A stretch of DNA of 64,000 nucleotides from BOG-908 sp963751795 (lineage in GTDB: Bacteria; Pseudomonadota; Alphaproteobacteria; Acetobacterales; Acetobacteraceae). The stretch is taken from NCBI GenBank assembly GCA_963751795.1, contig CAVVVI010000004.1:186001-250000 (forward strand). Direction: 5' to 3'. Shown piece by piece: positions 53,721-63,736 of this stretch. Positions within the stretch are counted from its first letter, which is position 1, and the number at the start of each line of letters is the position of its first letter. The notes beneath the pieces are model-generated. The model searched no databases. It had not been told where the DNA came from and was given only the letters and a program-made list of their open reading frames with translations. Both the position numbers and the translations under genes were made by a program.

Positions 53721-54908
53721 TCAGTCGGCCGCGTAGCCGAACAGCGCCAGAAACTCGCCCCATTCCGCAGCGCAGCGCGCCCGCAGCGCGGCCGGCAGAT
53801 CGGTCCGCCACCGGCCGATGGACGCCTCCGGCGACAGGCTGGTCGCATGCTGCGCGAAAATCCGGCTGCCCTCGCTCTCGCCCATGGGCGCCACATCGGC
53901 CTCCAGGAAGGCGCCCAGCCGCGCATAGGTCGCCGCATCGCGCCGGATCATGTCCTCGTAGCGGATGATGCACAGATCCGGGCCTGCCTCGGCGCGGATC
54001 TGCGTCAGCTGGCGGCAGCTATGGCTCAGCTGCTGGAACGCCTTGTCCTGGCTGCTGTCGAAATAGGCCACGTGCGAACACAGCACGTCGCGCGGATCGC
54101 GCACGATCACCACCTCGCGCACCGCCGGAAACACCCGCCGCACGAACAGCCGCGTCGGCCGGTGCAGGTTGTTGTTCTTCTCCGCGAAGAACCGCACGCC
54201 GTGCTTGCCCCGGTCCACCGCCAGCCGGCGGTAATACTCGCGCACCAGCCCGGCCATCGTCTCGCCTAGCCGGGCCGGCGCCCAGTTCTCGGTGTAATCG
54301 CGCAACGGCGGCTGCCGGCTGAAGGCATGGGCGTATTGCGGCGCCGCGAACGGGTTGAAGCCGATATGGAAGCCGTCGCCTTCCAGCCGGTCCGGATGGG
54401 TGGAACGCTCGGTATCGGCCGGCGCCGTCAGCACCGCATAGGCCGCCGCGTAATAGGAAAGCAGCCGCACTTCGTAGGGCACCAGCTCGGCCACCACGAT
54501 CTGCGGCGCGGCGGCCAGGCAGCTCATCAGGTAGGTGGTGCCCGACCGCCCCGGCGCGGTCACCAGGATAGGCGAGGGCGCATCGCCGCCGGCGGGCGCC
54601 ACCACCTCGGCGGCCACCGTCTTCTCGCCGCCCGGCATCAGCGCGCCATCCTCGAACAGCACGCGCACGCCATGCGCCTCGTGCGCGCTCAGTGCGGCGG
54701 GAAAATTGAAGCTGAACCCATGCGCCCCATCGCCGTACCGCCCCAGCACCGCCAGGTCGCGCCGCGGCCGCCCGGCCAGCGTGCGCCCCACCTCCTGCCC
54801 GTCCACCTCGATCGTCAATTCCAAAGCCGCGTCGGGCGCATCGGCATCGGCCGCCCAGCCCGAGACCGAAAGCCGTGTCACAGCATCCACATGTCCGCCG
54901 CGCATCAA
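53721..54908 (-). CDS. Sulfotransferase with N-terminal GWA beta module
   Basis: This 395-residue protein has an N-terminal module of about 100 residues with LSVSGWAADADAPDAALELT and HGFSFNFPAAL, related to modules in the large glycosyltransferase at 55094 and the protein at 60124. The rest is a sulfotransferase-type domain. It has the P-loop-like ILVTAPGRSGTTYLMSCLAA, EVVIVRDPRDVLCSHVAYFD for the 3'-phosphate site, and IIRYEDMIRRDAATYARLGA. It starts at ATG 54908 or the adjacent 54905. It is transcribed away from the glycosyltransferase. Confidence 0.82.
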   Translation of the reverse strand: MMRGGHVDAVTRLSVSGWAADADAPDAALELTIEVDGQEVGRTLAGRPRRDLAVLGRYGDGAHGFSFNFPAALSAHEAHGVRVLFEDGALMPGGEKTVAAEVVAPAGGDAPSPILVTAPGRSGTTYLMSCLAAAPQIVVAELVPYEVRLLSYYAAAYAVLTAPADTERSTHPDRLEGDGFHIGFNPFAAPQYAHAFSRQPPLRDYTENWAPARLGETMAGLVREYYRRLAVDRGKHGVRFFAEKNNNLHRPTRLFVRRVFPAVREVVIVRDPRDVLCSHVAYFDSSQDKAFQQLSHSCRQLTQIRAEAGPDLCIIRYEDMIRRDAATYARLGAFLEADVAPMGESEGSRIFAQHATSLSPEASIGRWRTDLPAALRARCAAEWGEFLALFGYAAD

Positions 54909-55093
54909 GGTCCTCGGGCTGAAAGCCGGGCGTTGTGCGGCGGCGGCCTGGCCCCGTCAACCAAGCAGGCATCAGGCGCCTACGCGGGCTGTGGCAGCGC
55001 GCGCCGCCGATGCCACGGAATGTTCTTCGGCTCCCCCGGTTGCACCCCCCGCGACCCCACCCCTACAACCAACCCAGCAGGGGGGAACCGGCA

Positions 55094-58000
55094 TTGGCGG
55101 CAAAACGCGGACAGGGGGGCTTCCGCCCGGGCGAAGACTTGGCCGCCCCCGCCGACCCGCCGGTGCAGGCCGCCACCTTCACCGCCGCAGCCGATGCCGG
55201 CGGCACCGACCGCGACGTGCTGATGGGCTACCAGCTCTTCCTCGGCCGCGACCCGGAGAGCTCCTTCGTCATCGCCGACGCCCGCAACAGCCCGGTCGGC
55301 GCCTTCATCCGCGCGCTCATGGGCTCGGGCGAGTTCCAAAGCGCCGTACTCGACCGGCTGGCTGCCGGCCGCAAGCTGCCGCACGAAGCCTTCGCCCAGG
55401 CGCCCAGCCCGGAGCAGCTCGACTGGCTGTTCGGCCTGCTGCACGTGCCGCCGCGTGCCGAGGCCGTGCTGCGGGCCGCCACCGGCTGGGCCGAGTGGCT
55501 GCGCACCCTGGTCGCCATCCCCGGCCTGCCCACCGCGCCATCCCGCAGCGCCGCCCCCGCCGATGGGCCGGAGGCACGCCCGGCCGGCGAGGGCTTCGTG
55601 CTCGTCACCATCGAACAGCCGCGCCCCGGCGAACGCCTGCGCCCCGGCACCCAGCTCCACGGCAGCGGCTGGGCCATCGCCCCGGCCGACATCGCCGAAG
55701 TCGCCATCCACCTCGACGGCACGCTGCTCACCCATGCCCGCTACGGCCTGCCGCGCCCCGACGTCGCCCGCAGCTTCCCGCATTACCGCCACGTGGATCA
55801 TTGCGGCTTCAGCTTCACCGCCGAGCTGCCCGCCGGTGCCGCCGAAGCCGGCCAGCTCACCGTCACCGTGCGCAGCGCCGATGGCCAGACCGGCCGCAAG
55901 GGCGTCCGCCTCGAAGCCCCGCTGGCACCGGCTGCCGCCGAGCCGTCCTCCGCCGCCGGCGCGTCCGAGACCGCCTGGCCGATCCGCCTGCTGGTCGAAG
56001 AGGCGGTGATCGACGCCGCCCGCATGCTGCGCGTGCGCGGCTGGGCAATCAGTGCGGAAGCGATGCAGCCCATCGCCGTCACGCTGGGCGAGGTGACACT
56101 CGGCGAGGCCCGCCACGGCCTGCCGCGGCCCGATATCGCCGCCACCCACCCCAGCTACGCCAACAGTGCGGCGGCCGGCTTCGCCCTGGTCCGCCAGCTC
56201 GATCCCGGCCTGCCCGAAGGGCCGAGTTTCGTGCGCGTGCAGGCGAGCGATGCGGCCGGCCACGCCCGCCAATCCATCGTCCCCGTCATCGTGCCCGCAG
56301 CCCCGGCCCCGGTGGCCGCCCCGGCCGAAGCCCACCCCATCGCCGCCAGCTGCACCCGCGCCCTGCTCGGCACCGACGGCACGCTGCGCGTCGAAGGCTG
56401 GGCCCGCGCCGCCAGCGGCATCGCCGCAATCGCCGTCGAGCTGGACGGCATCTCGCTCGGCCAGGCCGAACTCGGGCCGCCCGACGCAGCCCTCGCCGAA
56501 GACGGCACGGCCCCGGATGCGGCCACCGCCGGCTTCGCGTTCAGCCACAACCTGCCGCGCCGCCCCAGCACCGGCGTCCACCGCCTTGTCCTGCTCGTCA
56601 CCGCACAGGATGGCGCGGCGCGTGCGCTGGAAATGCCGCTGGTGGCCGAACGCCGCCGCGCCCGGCGCCGCGCCGGCCCGCCGCAAGGCCGCCGCCAGCC
56701 CGGCCCACGCCAAGCCGACCGCGCCCCGCTCCGCCCCTGGCATGCGGCTGGAAATCGACCGCCCCGCGCTCACCGCCGACGTGGCCGCCGAGCCGGTGCG
56801 CGGCGCGCTCACCATCGTCGGCTGGGCCGCCGCCCGCGCCGGCATCGACCAGGTCTCGATCTTCTGTGACCAGCGCCTGCTCGGCCACGCCCATCTCGGC
56901 ATGCGCCGCGAGGATATCGGCGCCGCCTTCCCGGAATACAAAGGCTCGCTGCTCGCCGGCTACGCCCTGGTGCTGCCCCCCGGCAGCCTGCCCGAAGGCA
57001 CGCACCGCATCCGCATCATCGCCCGCGGCGCGACCGAGGAGGCCGCCCGCGCCGGCACCGAGGGCCAGCAAGCCGAGCCGCCCATGCTGGAGCGCGGCTT
57101 CGACCTCACCGTCGAGCGCAACGACGTGCTGCCGCCCGACAGCACCATCCGCACCACCGTGCCGCCCGCCGAAGCCGAAGCCGGCCTGGCCTTGCTCGCC
57201 CGCCACGCCGCCGCCCCGGCCTTCCACGCCGTCATCACCGGCGCCGCCGCCACCGAGCTCGTCGCGTTGGAGGCGACGCTCGCCAGCCTGCGCGCCCAGG
57301 TGCTGGAGGACTGGTCCGTCACAATCCCCATGCCGGATGCCGCCACGCTGAAAGCCGCCCAGGCGCTGCCCGCTTCCGCCGACAGCCGGATCCGCTTCAC
57401 CAAACCCGCCGCCGCCCCCGCGCGCGCGGCCCGCCGGGCCGCCGCACGCCCCGGCTTCACCCTGAAACTGCGCGCCGGCGACCGCCTGGGCGCCGACGCG
57501 CTGCTCGAACTGGCCCGCGAGAGCCTGGCTGATCCCGCGGCCGATTTCATCTACGCCGACGAGCTGCGCGCCGATCCCGGCCAGGGCCGCCAGCCCTTCC
57601 TCAAGCCGGACTGGTCGCCCGAGCTGCTGCTGGCGATGAACTATGTCGGCCGCCCCTGGTGCGCCGCCGACGCCCTGCTGGCCCGCGCCGGACTGTCGGC
57701 GGCCGCCCTGGCCGCCGCCTCGGACTACGAAGCCGTCCTGGCACTCACCGAACAGGCCGCCCGCATCGCCCACGTGCCGCGCGTGCTGTGCGACCGCGGC
57801 GCGGCCGCCGACAGCCAGCAGGCAGAAGCCGCCGCGCTCACCGCCGCCCTGGCCCGCCGCGGCATCGCTGCAAGCGCCGAACCCGCCGGCGCCGAAGGCA
57901 CCTGGCGCATCCGCCGCAGCGCCGCCGGCAAGGCGGCCCGCACCCGCCGCCCGCGCGGCACCGTCGCCGGCCGCGTCTCCATCATCATCCCCACCTGTGC

Positions 58001-59885
58001 CGCCGGCGGGCTGGTGCGCACCTGCATCAAAACCATCCGCGCCACCACCGCTCCCGCCCGCGCCGGCGGCTGCGAGGTGGAAATCATCGTGCTCGACAAC
58101 ACCCCGGTGCGCGAAACCGCCACGCGCACCTGGCTGCGCCGCAATGCCGACGTGGTGATCGACATGCCCGGCGCCTTCAACTGGTCGCGCTTCAACAATA
58201 TCGGCGCCAAAGCCGCCACCGGCGAATACTTGCTGTTCCTCAACGACGATGTGGAAGCCCGCCAGCCCGACTGGCTGGAAGCCATGCTGGAACACGCCAG
58301 CCGGCCCGAAGTGGGCGTCGTCGGCGCCCGGCTGCTTTACCCGGACGGCACCGTCCAGCATGGCGGCCAATACCTGGCCGACACCCATGCCCGCCACGCC
58401 TTCCGCTTCGCACCCGCCGCCAGCCCCGGCCCGTTCGGGCTGGCCTGCGTGGCGCGCGAGATGATCAGCGTCACCGGCGCCTGCCAGCTGATGCGCGCCC
58501 GCACCTTCGCCGCCCTGGGCGGGTTCGAGGAAGCCCACAGCGTCGTCAACAACGACCTCGATTTCTGCCTGCGCGCCTGGGCCGCCGGCCTGGCCGTCAT
58601 CTACACCCCGCACGCGACGCTCACCCACCACGAACTGGCCAGCCGCGCCACCCTGCAGGACAGCTACGACGAGCAGCTCTTCGCCGGCGCCTGGCGCACC
58701 CGCTTCCTGGCCGGCGACCCGTACCGCAACCCGCGGCTGGCGCTCGATTCCGACCATTACGGCGCGGACGCCGAACCGGCCGTCCTGCTGCATGTCGGCC
58801 GCCGCGGCCCGCCGGCCGCCGCCGTGCGCCGCATCCTGGCCGTCAAGCTGGACCATATCGGCGATTTCCTCACCGCCCTGCCGGCGCTGCGCAGCCTCAA
58901 GCGCCGTTTCCCCGCCGCCACCATCGACGTGCTGGTCCCGGCCGCCTCGGCCGAACTGGCCCGCCACGAGCCCGCGATCGGCGAGGTGATCGTGTTCGAC
59001 TTCTTCCACGCCCGCTCCGGCCACGGCCAGCGCGGCGTCACCGAAGCCGAGTTCGAAGCCCTCGGCGCCCGCCTGGCGCCTGCGGCCTACGACATCGCGA
59101 TCGACCTGCGCATGCAGCCCGAAACCCGCGCCGTGCTGCCCCATACCGGCGCTGCCTTCCTGGCCGGCTACGATACCGCCAACCGGTTCGGCTTCCTCGA
59201 CGTGGCGCTGGAATGGGAGGGCGACCACCGCCTCGTGCTCAAACGCGCCCACGTCTCCGAACGCCTGGTCCAGCTCGTCTCCGCCCTCAAGGATGCCTGC
59301 CGCAGCGAAGCCCCGTCGCCGCCCGCCCCCCGCCTGGCCACCGCCGACGTGCCCGCTCTGGCCAGCCTGCCGCCCGCCTTCCTCGCCCGCCCCCTGGTCT
59401 GCATCCACCCCGGCGTGGGCAACGTCGTCCGGCAATGGCCGGCCACCCACTACGCCGCACTGATCGACCTGCTGGCCGAAGCCGGGCTGCACAGCGTGCT
59501 GATCGGCGCGCCGGAAGAAGCGCCGATCAGCGAGGACATCCTGCGCCGGGTGACCAGCCAGGGGGCCGCCGAATCCCTCGTCGGGCGCGTGCGGCTCGGC
59601 CAGCTCGCTTCCGTGATGCAGGCCTGCGTGCTGTTCGTCGGCAATAATAGCGGCCCGCAGCACCTCGCCGGCTCGCTCGGCATGCCCACGATCGGCATCC
59701 ATTCCGGCGTGGTCGATGCCGGCGAATGGGCGCCGCTCGGCCCGCAAGCCGTCGCCATGCGCCGGCGCATGATCTGCGGCCCCTGCTACCTGGAGTTCGC
59801 GTCCGATTGCCCGCGCAACCTGGCATGCCTCACCGGCCTGCGGCCACGCGACGTGCTTGCCGCGTGCCGGCGCATGCTCGCCTGA
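55094..59885 (+). CDS. Giant multi-domain glycosyltransferase (GWA modules, GT2, GT9), frame-broken
   Basis: After correction this is a protein of nearly 1600 residues. It begins with a helical domain (VLMGYQLFLGRDPESSFVIA). Four GWA modules follow, at about 55606-55890, 55980-56300, 56340-56640 and 56742-57120. Then comes a degenerate GT2 half (DFIYADELRADPG; FLKPDWSPELLLAMNYVGR) and a complete GT2 domain (VSIIIPTCAAGG; EYLLFLNDDVEARQPDWLEA; FNWSRFNNIGAKAATGE). The C-terminal GT9 domain has RRILAVKLDHIGDFLTALPA, HPGVGNVVRQWPATHYAAL and VGNNSGPQHLAGSLGMPTIG. One extra base in 56651-56675 shifts the frame. Start TTG 55094 has GGGGGGAA upstream; ATG 55010 is an alternative. It probably builds a surface glycan. 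Confidence 0.82.
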
Positions 59886-59983
59886 AGCAATCAGAATGAA
59901 GTTGCGGCAACGTAACTACAACACTAGGCTGCCGAACCATGCACCCTGTCATGAAATGGCCGTATTGTTGCTGCATCCAGAGC

Positions 59984-60013
59984 GTGCACAGACCTATCCT
60001 TTCGATTGTGCAC
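59984..60013. promoter_or_regulatory. Inverted repeat in the gap before the 60124 gene
   Basis: GTGCACA and TGTGCAC form a perfect 7-bp inverted repeat separated by 16 bp, in an AT-richer gap of about 240 bp (59886-60123). It could be an operator; no confident promoter elements were seen around it. Confidence 0.25.
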
Positions 60014-60123
60014 TGCAAAAACACTGGCCCTTAATCCCTGTCGGGTGATACGTTTAGCAGGTGGCGTGCACCTCTGCGGCGGAATACGCTGCACCACTCC
60101 AATTCATGCACCTGGAGACTGGC

Positions 60124-62268
60124 GTGACCCCAATCCTGGTCGGCACGGAATTGAAGGCGCAGGACGGCGTCTCGCATAGCGGCTTCGTCGATCTCGTCGA
60201 TTGCCGCCTGGGCGTCCGCGGCTGGGCCGTCTGCCATGCCGACCCGCTGGATCCCGTCCGCCTGCAGCTCTTCGTGGGCGACCAGCCCGTCGCCGAAACC
60301 TATGCCGATGGCGAGCGTGCGGACATCTCGGCCAAGCTCGGCCGCCCGGCCCGCGCCGGCTTCAGCTTCGATGCCGAAGTGATGCTGTCGCTGCCGGGCT
60401 TCATGGAAGATCCGGACGACGCGGTCACCGTGCGCGTGGCCGGCGCCGGCACCGTCCTGCCCACCGCCGACCGCCCGCCCAGCATCGGCGACATCATCGC
60501 CCAGCTGCGCCTGGACGCCACGCCGGAACCGCGCAGCACCATCGCCGATTTCGAATTCCTGCTGGACGAACTGCGCGCCGGCGCCGAACCGCTGGCCGAA
60601 GGCGCGCTGCGCCCGCTGCCGGAGAACCTGCAGGGCTATATCGAAACCGTGGCCGTCGATACTTCCGGCCAGGTCTGGTTCATGGGCTGGATGCAGCGCG
60701 GCCACGTGCAGGAATTCAGCGCCGTCGTCGTCGAACGCCGCAAATTCCCCGCCGCCGTCGCGGTCATGAGCTACCAGCGCGACGATTTGCCGGCCGAAAA
60801 CTGCGGCATCGTCGGCCTCATCGCCTCGGCCTGGCGGCCCAGCTCGGCCACCGCCGACCTGCACGTCTTCTTCGGCATGGGCGGCCGTTTCCATCTGCGC
60901 GCCCACGCGCCGTTGCGCATCCTCACCTCCAGCGAGCTCGTCGCCGAATACGAGGGCGTGCAGGACCGCTGCTTCGGCGACGGCCGCGCCATCGCGCTCC
61001 AGCGCATGCTCACCGCGCTGGAAAACTGGCTGCCCACCCGCACGCCGGCCCAGTGGTTCGCCACCGAATGCTCCATCGACCGCATCCTGCTGGTCCCCGG
61101 CCTGGGCTGCCTGGTCGAAGGCTGGGTGATGAGCCCGATGAAACGCATCGAGGGCCTGCGCCTGCGGGTCGGCGCCTCGGTCATGTCGGCCGATCCCGAA
61201 AGCCTCTACTGGAAAGCCCGCCCCGACCTGCTCGCCGGCTTCCCCGGCAGCGAGCGCATGGTCGAACGCGCCGGCTTCGTCGGCCTGTTCGCCGGCGATG
61301 CCGAGCCGGAGGATTTCGCCGACCCGGTGCTGAAGGTCATCTTTCAGGGCGGCAGCTCGGCCAACTGGTCGGTCGCCGCCGCCGCCTTCCGCCGCCTCGG
61401 CCATTCCGCCCGGGTAGAAGACGCGCTGCTGTTCTTCCCGGCTTTGCAGGAGGAGGTGTTCTTCCCCCGCTTCGCCGAAGCGGCCATCCGCGCCGAACGC
61501 GGGGCGATGAACGCGCCGGTGGTGCTCAGCGCCGCGCGCAGCCGCCGCGTCATGGTGTTCGTGCTGCCGGAAGACCGTTGCGACCTGTTCCTGCTGTTCG
61601 AAGACATCGCCCACCAGTGCCGCACCGTCGGCGGCATCGAATCGGTGTGTTTCGTCGCCGCCTCCAAATCCAACCGCTCGGACGCGCTGTGGCTGTTTCG
61701 CGAGTTCCAGGCCAACCAAGCCGCCACCCACAACATCGATGCCAGCCTGCTGGTGATCGACGACGTGTCGCAGGCCTTCGCCCTGCTGCCCGACATCCTG
61801 CGCGAGATCGGCGCCAACCGCTTCGTCTTCGTCAGCGCCGGCGTGTTCCTGCGCGAGGCGGGCTGGGCACGCGCGCGCCTGGCGCTCACCCCCGGCAGCA
61901 CCGATCTCGTCTTCTTCGGCCTGGATAACGACGAGTTCGGCCAGCACGATTCCTCCAGCGGCGTCACCGCACGCTGCTTCGCCTGGTCCACCGGCCACCT
62001 GGCCCGCTGGGCGCTCAGCGCCCCGGCCTTCATGGGCGGCTTCTACCGCGAGAACGGCCTGTTCGCCTCGCGCTCGCCGCACGTCGTCCACCACAACGCG
62101 GCATCCTGCACCCGCACGCTGCTCTCCACCCGCGTGCAGGATGCGGTCAACACCACGGTCTATGCGCTCAAGGGCAGGCACGGCGCCGGCGGCCCGCCGC
62201 GGCCGGCGCCGTTCCCCGTCCGCCCGCCCGCCCGCGCGCCGGGCCCGCTCCTGGTAGCAGGGCTCTGA
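60124..62268 (+). CDS. Protein of unknown function with GWA modules, glycan island
   Basis: This protein of about 714 residues has a GWA module near the N-terminus (CRLGVRGWAVCHADPLDPVR; ARAGFSFDAEVML) and a second, more diverged one in the middle (LGCLVEGWVMSPMKRIEGLR; ERAGFVGLFAG). The C-terminal third (RRVMVFVLPEDRCDLFLLFE; ANRFVFVSAGVFLREAGWAR) looks like an alpha/beta fold with a weak GT2-like rhythm. However, I see no DxD or other catalytic motif. The start may be GTG 60124 (GGAG upstream), ATG 60106 or GTG 60061. It overlaps the GT4 gene by one base (TGATG), so they are coupled. The function is unknown, but it is presumably part of glycan assembly. Confidence 0.7.
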   Translation: MTPILVGTELKAQDGVSHSGFVDLVDCRLGVRGWAVCHADPLDPVRLQLFVGDQPVAETYADGERADISAKLGRPARAGFSFDAEVMLSLPGFMEDPDDAVTVRVAGAGTVLPTADRPPSIGDIIAQLRLDATPEPRSTIADFEFLLDELRAGAEPLAEGALRPLPENLQGYIETVAVDTSGQVWFMGWMQRGHVQEFSAVVVERRKFPAAVAVMSYQRDDLPAENCGIVGLIASAWRPSSATADLHVFFGMGGRFHLRAHAPLRILTSSELVAEYEGVQDRCFGDGRAIALQRMLTALENWLPTRTPAQWFATECSIDRILLVPGLGCLVEGWVMSPMKRIEGLRLRVGASVMSADPESLYWKARPDLLAGFPGSERMVERAGFVGLFAGDAEPEDFADPVLKVIFQGGSSANWSVAAAAFRRLGHSARVEDALLFFPALQEEVFFPRFAEAAIRAERGAMNAPVVLSAARSRRVMVFVLPEDRCDLFLLFEDIAHQCRTVGGIESVCFVAASKSNRSDALWLFREFQANQAATHNIDASLLVIDDVSQAFALLPDILREIGANRFVFVSAGVFLREAGWARARLALTPGSTDLVFFGLDNDEFGQHDSSSGVTARCFAWSTGHLARWALSAPAFMGGFYRENGLFASRSPHVVHHNAASCTRTLLSTRVQDAVNTTVYALKGRHGAGGPPRPAPFPVRPPARAPGPLLVAGL

Positions 62269-63605
62269 TGCCCGACAGTATGCCCGTCCCGCAATCCGGC
62301 CCGATCGCCGTCATCGCGCACACCCATCCCTCCATCAGCAAGGGCGGCGCGGAAATCGCCGCCTACGCGCTCTACGAAGGCCTGCGCCGCATCGGCACGG
62401 ACGCGATCTTCATCGCTATCTGTCCCGCGCAGGACCGTGGCCGCCTCATGCTGGGCTCGGACCGCGAGTTCGCCATCATCGCCGACCCGAACCGCTACGA
62501 CCATTTCTACCACCTCGCCGCGGCCGACATCTGGCGGCAGCTCAAGCCCATCCTGCTGCGCCAATCCGTGCGCCTGGTGAACTTCCACCATTTCCTCGGC
62601 CTGGGCGTGAACACGCTGCGCGCGCTGCATGCCGAAACCGACATACCGTTCACCGTCACGCTGCACGAATTCCTGGCCATCTGCGCCCATCACGGCCAGA
62701 TGGTCACCCGCCCGGCCCGCCGCCTGTGCCCGCAAGCCTCGCCGGTCGCCTGCGCCACCTGCTTTCCTGAAAACAGCCGCCAGCAATTCGCCACCCGCAA
62801 GCAGCTCATCCAGTCGGCATTGGCCCCGGCCGCCGGCTTCATCTCGCCCAGCCACTTCCTGGCCGACCGCATGATCGACTGGGGCCTGCCGCGCGAGAAA
62901 TTCGTCGTCATCGAAAACGGCCTGCGCCCCGCCGACCGCACCGAGGAACGCGCCCGTCCGGCCACCGGCGCGCACCAATCGCAGGCACTGGTCGCCGAAC
63001 GCCCGTGGACCTTCGGCTATTTCGGCCAGATCACCCCGTTCAAGGGCGCCGACATCCTGCTCGACACGATCGAGCTGCTTGCCAAGCGGCCCGATATCGG
63101 CAGCAAGATCCGCATCCGCGTGCACGGCAACCTGATCGGCCAGGAAACCGCCTTCACCGCACGCTTCAACGCCATCTTCGCCCAGCACAATTTCGCCACC
63201 TATGCCGGCCCGTACGACAATGCCGACGTCCGCAAGCTGATGCTGGGCTGCGACTACGTACTCACGCCCAGCACCTGGTGGGAAAACTCGCCCGTCGTCA
63301 TCCAGGAGGCGTTCGCGGCCGGCCGCCCGGTCATCTGCACCGGCATTGGCGGCATGGCCGAAAAAGTGCCCAACCGGCGCGCCGGCCTGCATTTCCGCGC
63401 CGGCGACCCCACCGACCTCGCCCGCGCCATGGGCGAGGCCGCCGACGAGACCCTCTATCAGGCCCTCGTCTCCGGCCTGCCCGCCACCACCGAGCAGACC
63501 GACATGGCGCGCGACTACCTCGCCAGCTTCAGCCGCCTGATCGCGGCTTCCGGCAAGCCCGATCTCGCGCGCACCCCCAGGCGCCGCGTGCGCGCCACCG
63601 TCTAG
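62268..63605 (+). CDS. Glycosyltransferase family 4
   Basis: This 445-residue GT-B glycosyltransferase has an N-terminal donor/acceptor loop THPSISKGGAEIAAYALYEG, the central FHHFLGLGVNTLRALHAETD and the C-terminal GT4 core. That core includes TFGYFGQITPFKGADILLDT and the E-x7-E-type motif PSTWWENSPVVIQEAFAAGR. A Cys-containing stretch (RRLCPQASPVACATCFPE) is seen in related Acetobacteraceae GT4 enzymes and could bind metal. It is coupled to the upstream unknown protein. The likely role is adding sugars to the same glycan as the GT2/GT9 protein. Confidence 0.92.
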   Translation: MPDSMPVPQSGPIAVIAHTHPSISKGGAEIAAYALYEGLRRIGTDAIFIAICPAQDRGRLMLGSDREFAIIADPNRYDHFYHLAAADIWRQLKPILLRQSVRLVNFHHFLGLGVNTLRALHAETDIPFTVTLHEFLAICAHHGQMVTRPARRLCPQASPVACATCFPENSRQQFATRKQLIQSALAPAAGFISPSHFLADRMIDWGLPREKFVVIENGLRPADRTEERARPATGAHQSQALVAERPWTFGYFGQITPFKGADILLDTIELLAKRPDIGSKIRIRVHGNLIGQETAFTARFNAIFAQHNFATYAGPYDNADVRKLMLGCDYVLTPSTWWENSPVVIQEAFAAGRPVICTGIGGMAEKVPNRRAGLHFRAGDPTDLARAMGEAADETLYQALVSGLPATTEQTDMARDYLASFSRLIAASGKPDLARTPRRRVRATV

Positions 63606-63736
63606 CCGCGCCGCCCGCCGCCGATCATGGCCGGCCGGCAATCCGTTGCATCCAAAAACCAATTCGCGCCGATACCTTATGGGCGCCTGGCCAGGCGTCA
63701 GTCCGCTCTGTCCCATCCCCTCACGGAGGCGCCAAA

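Noticed and set aside
56598..59747. Minus-strand open frame of about 1050 codons opposite the glycosyltransferase
   Set aside because: It has low-complexity Gly/Ala composition and is antisense to well-conserved GT2 and GT9 motifs.
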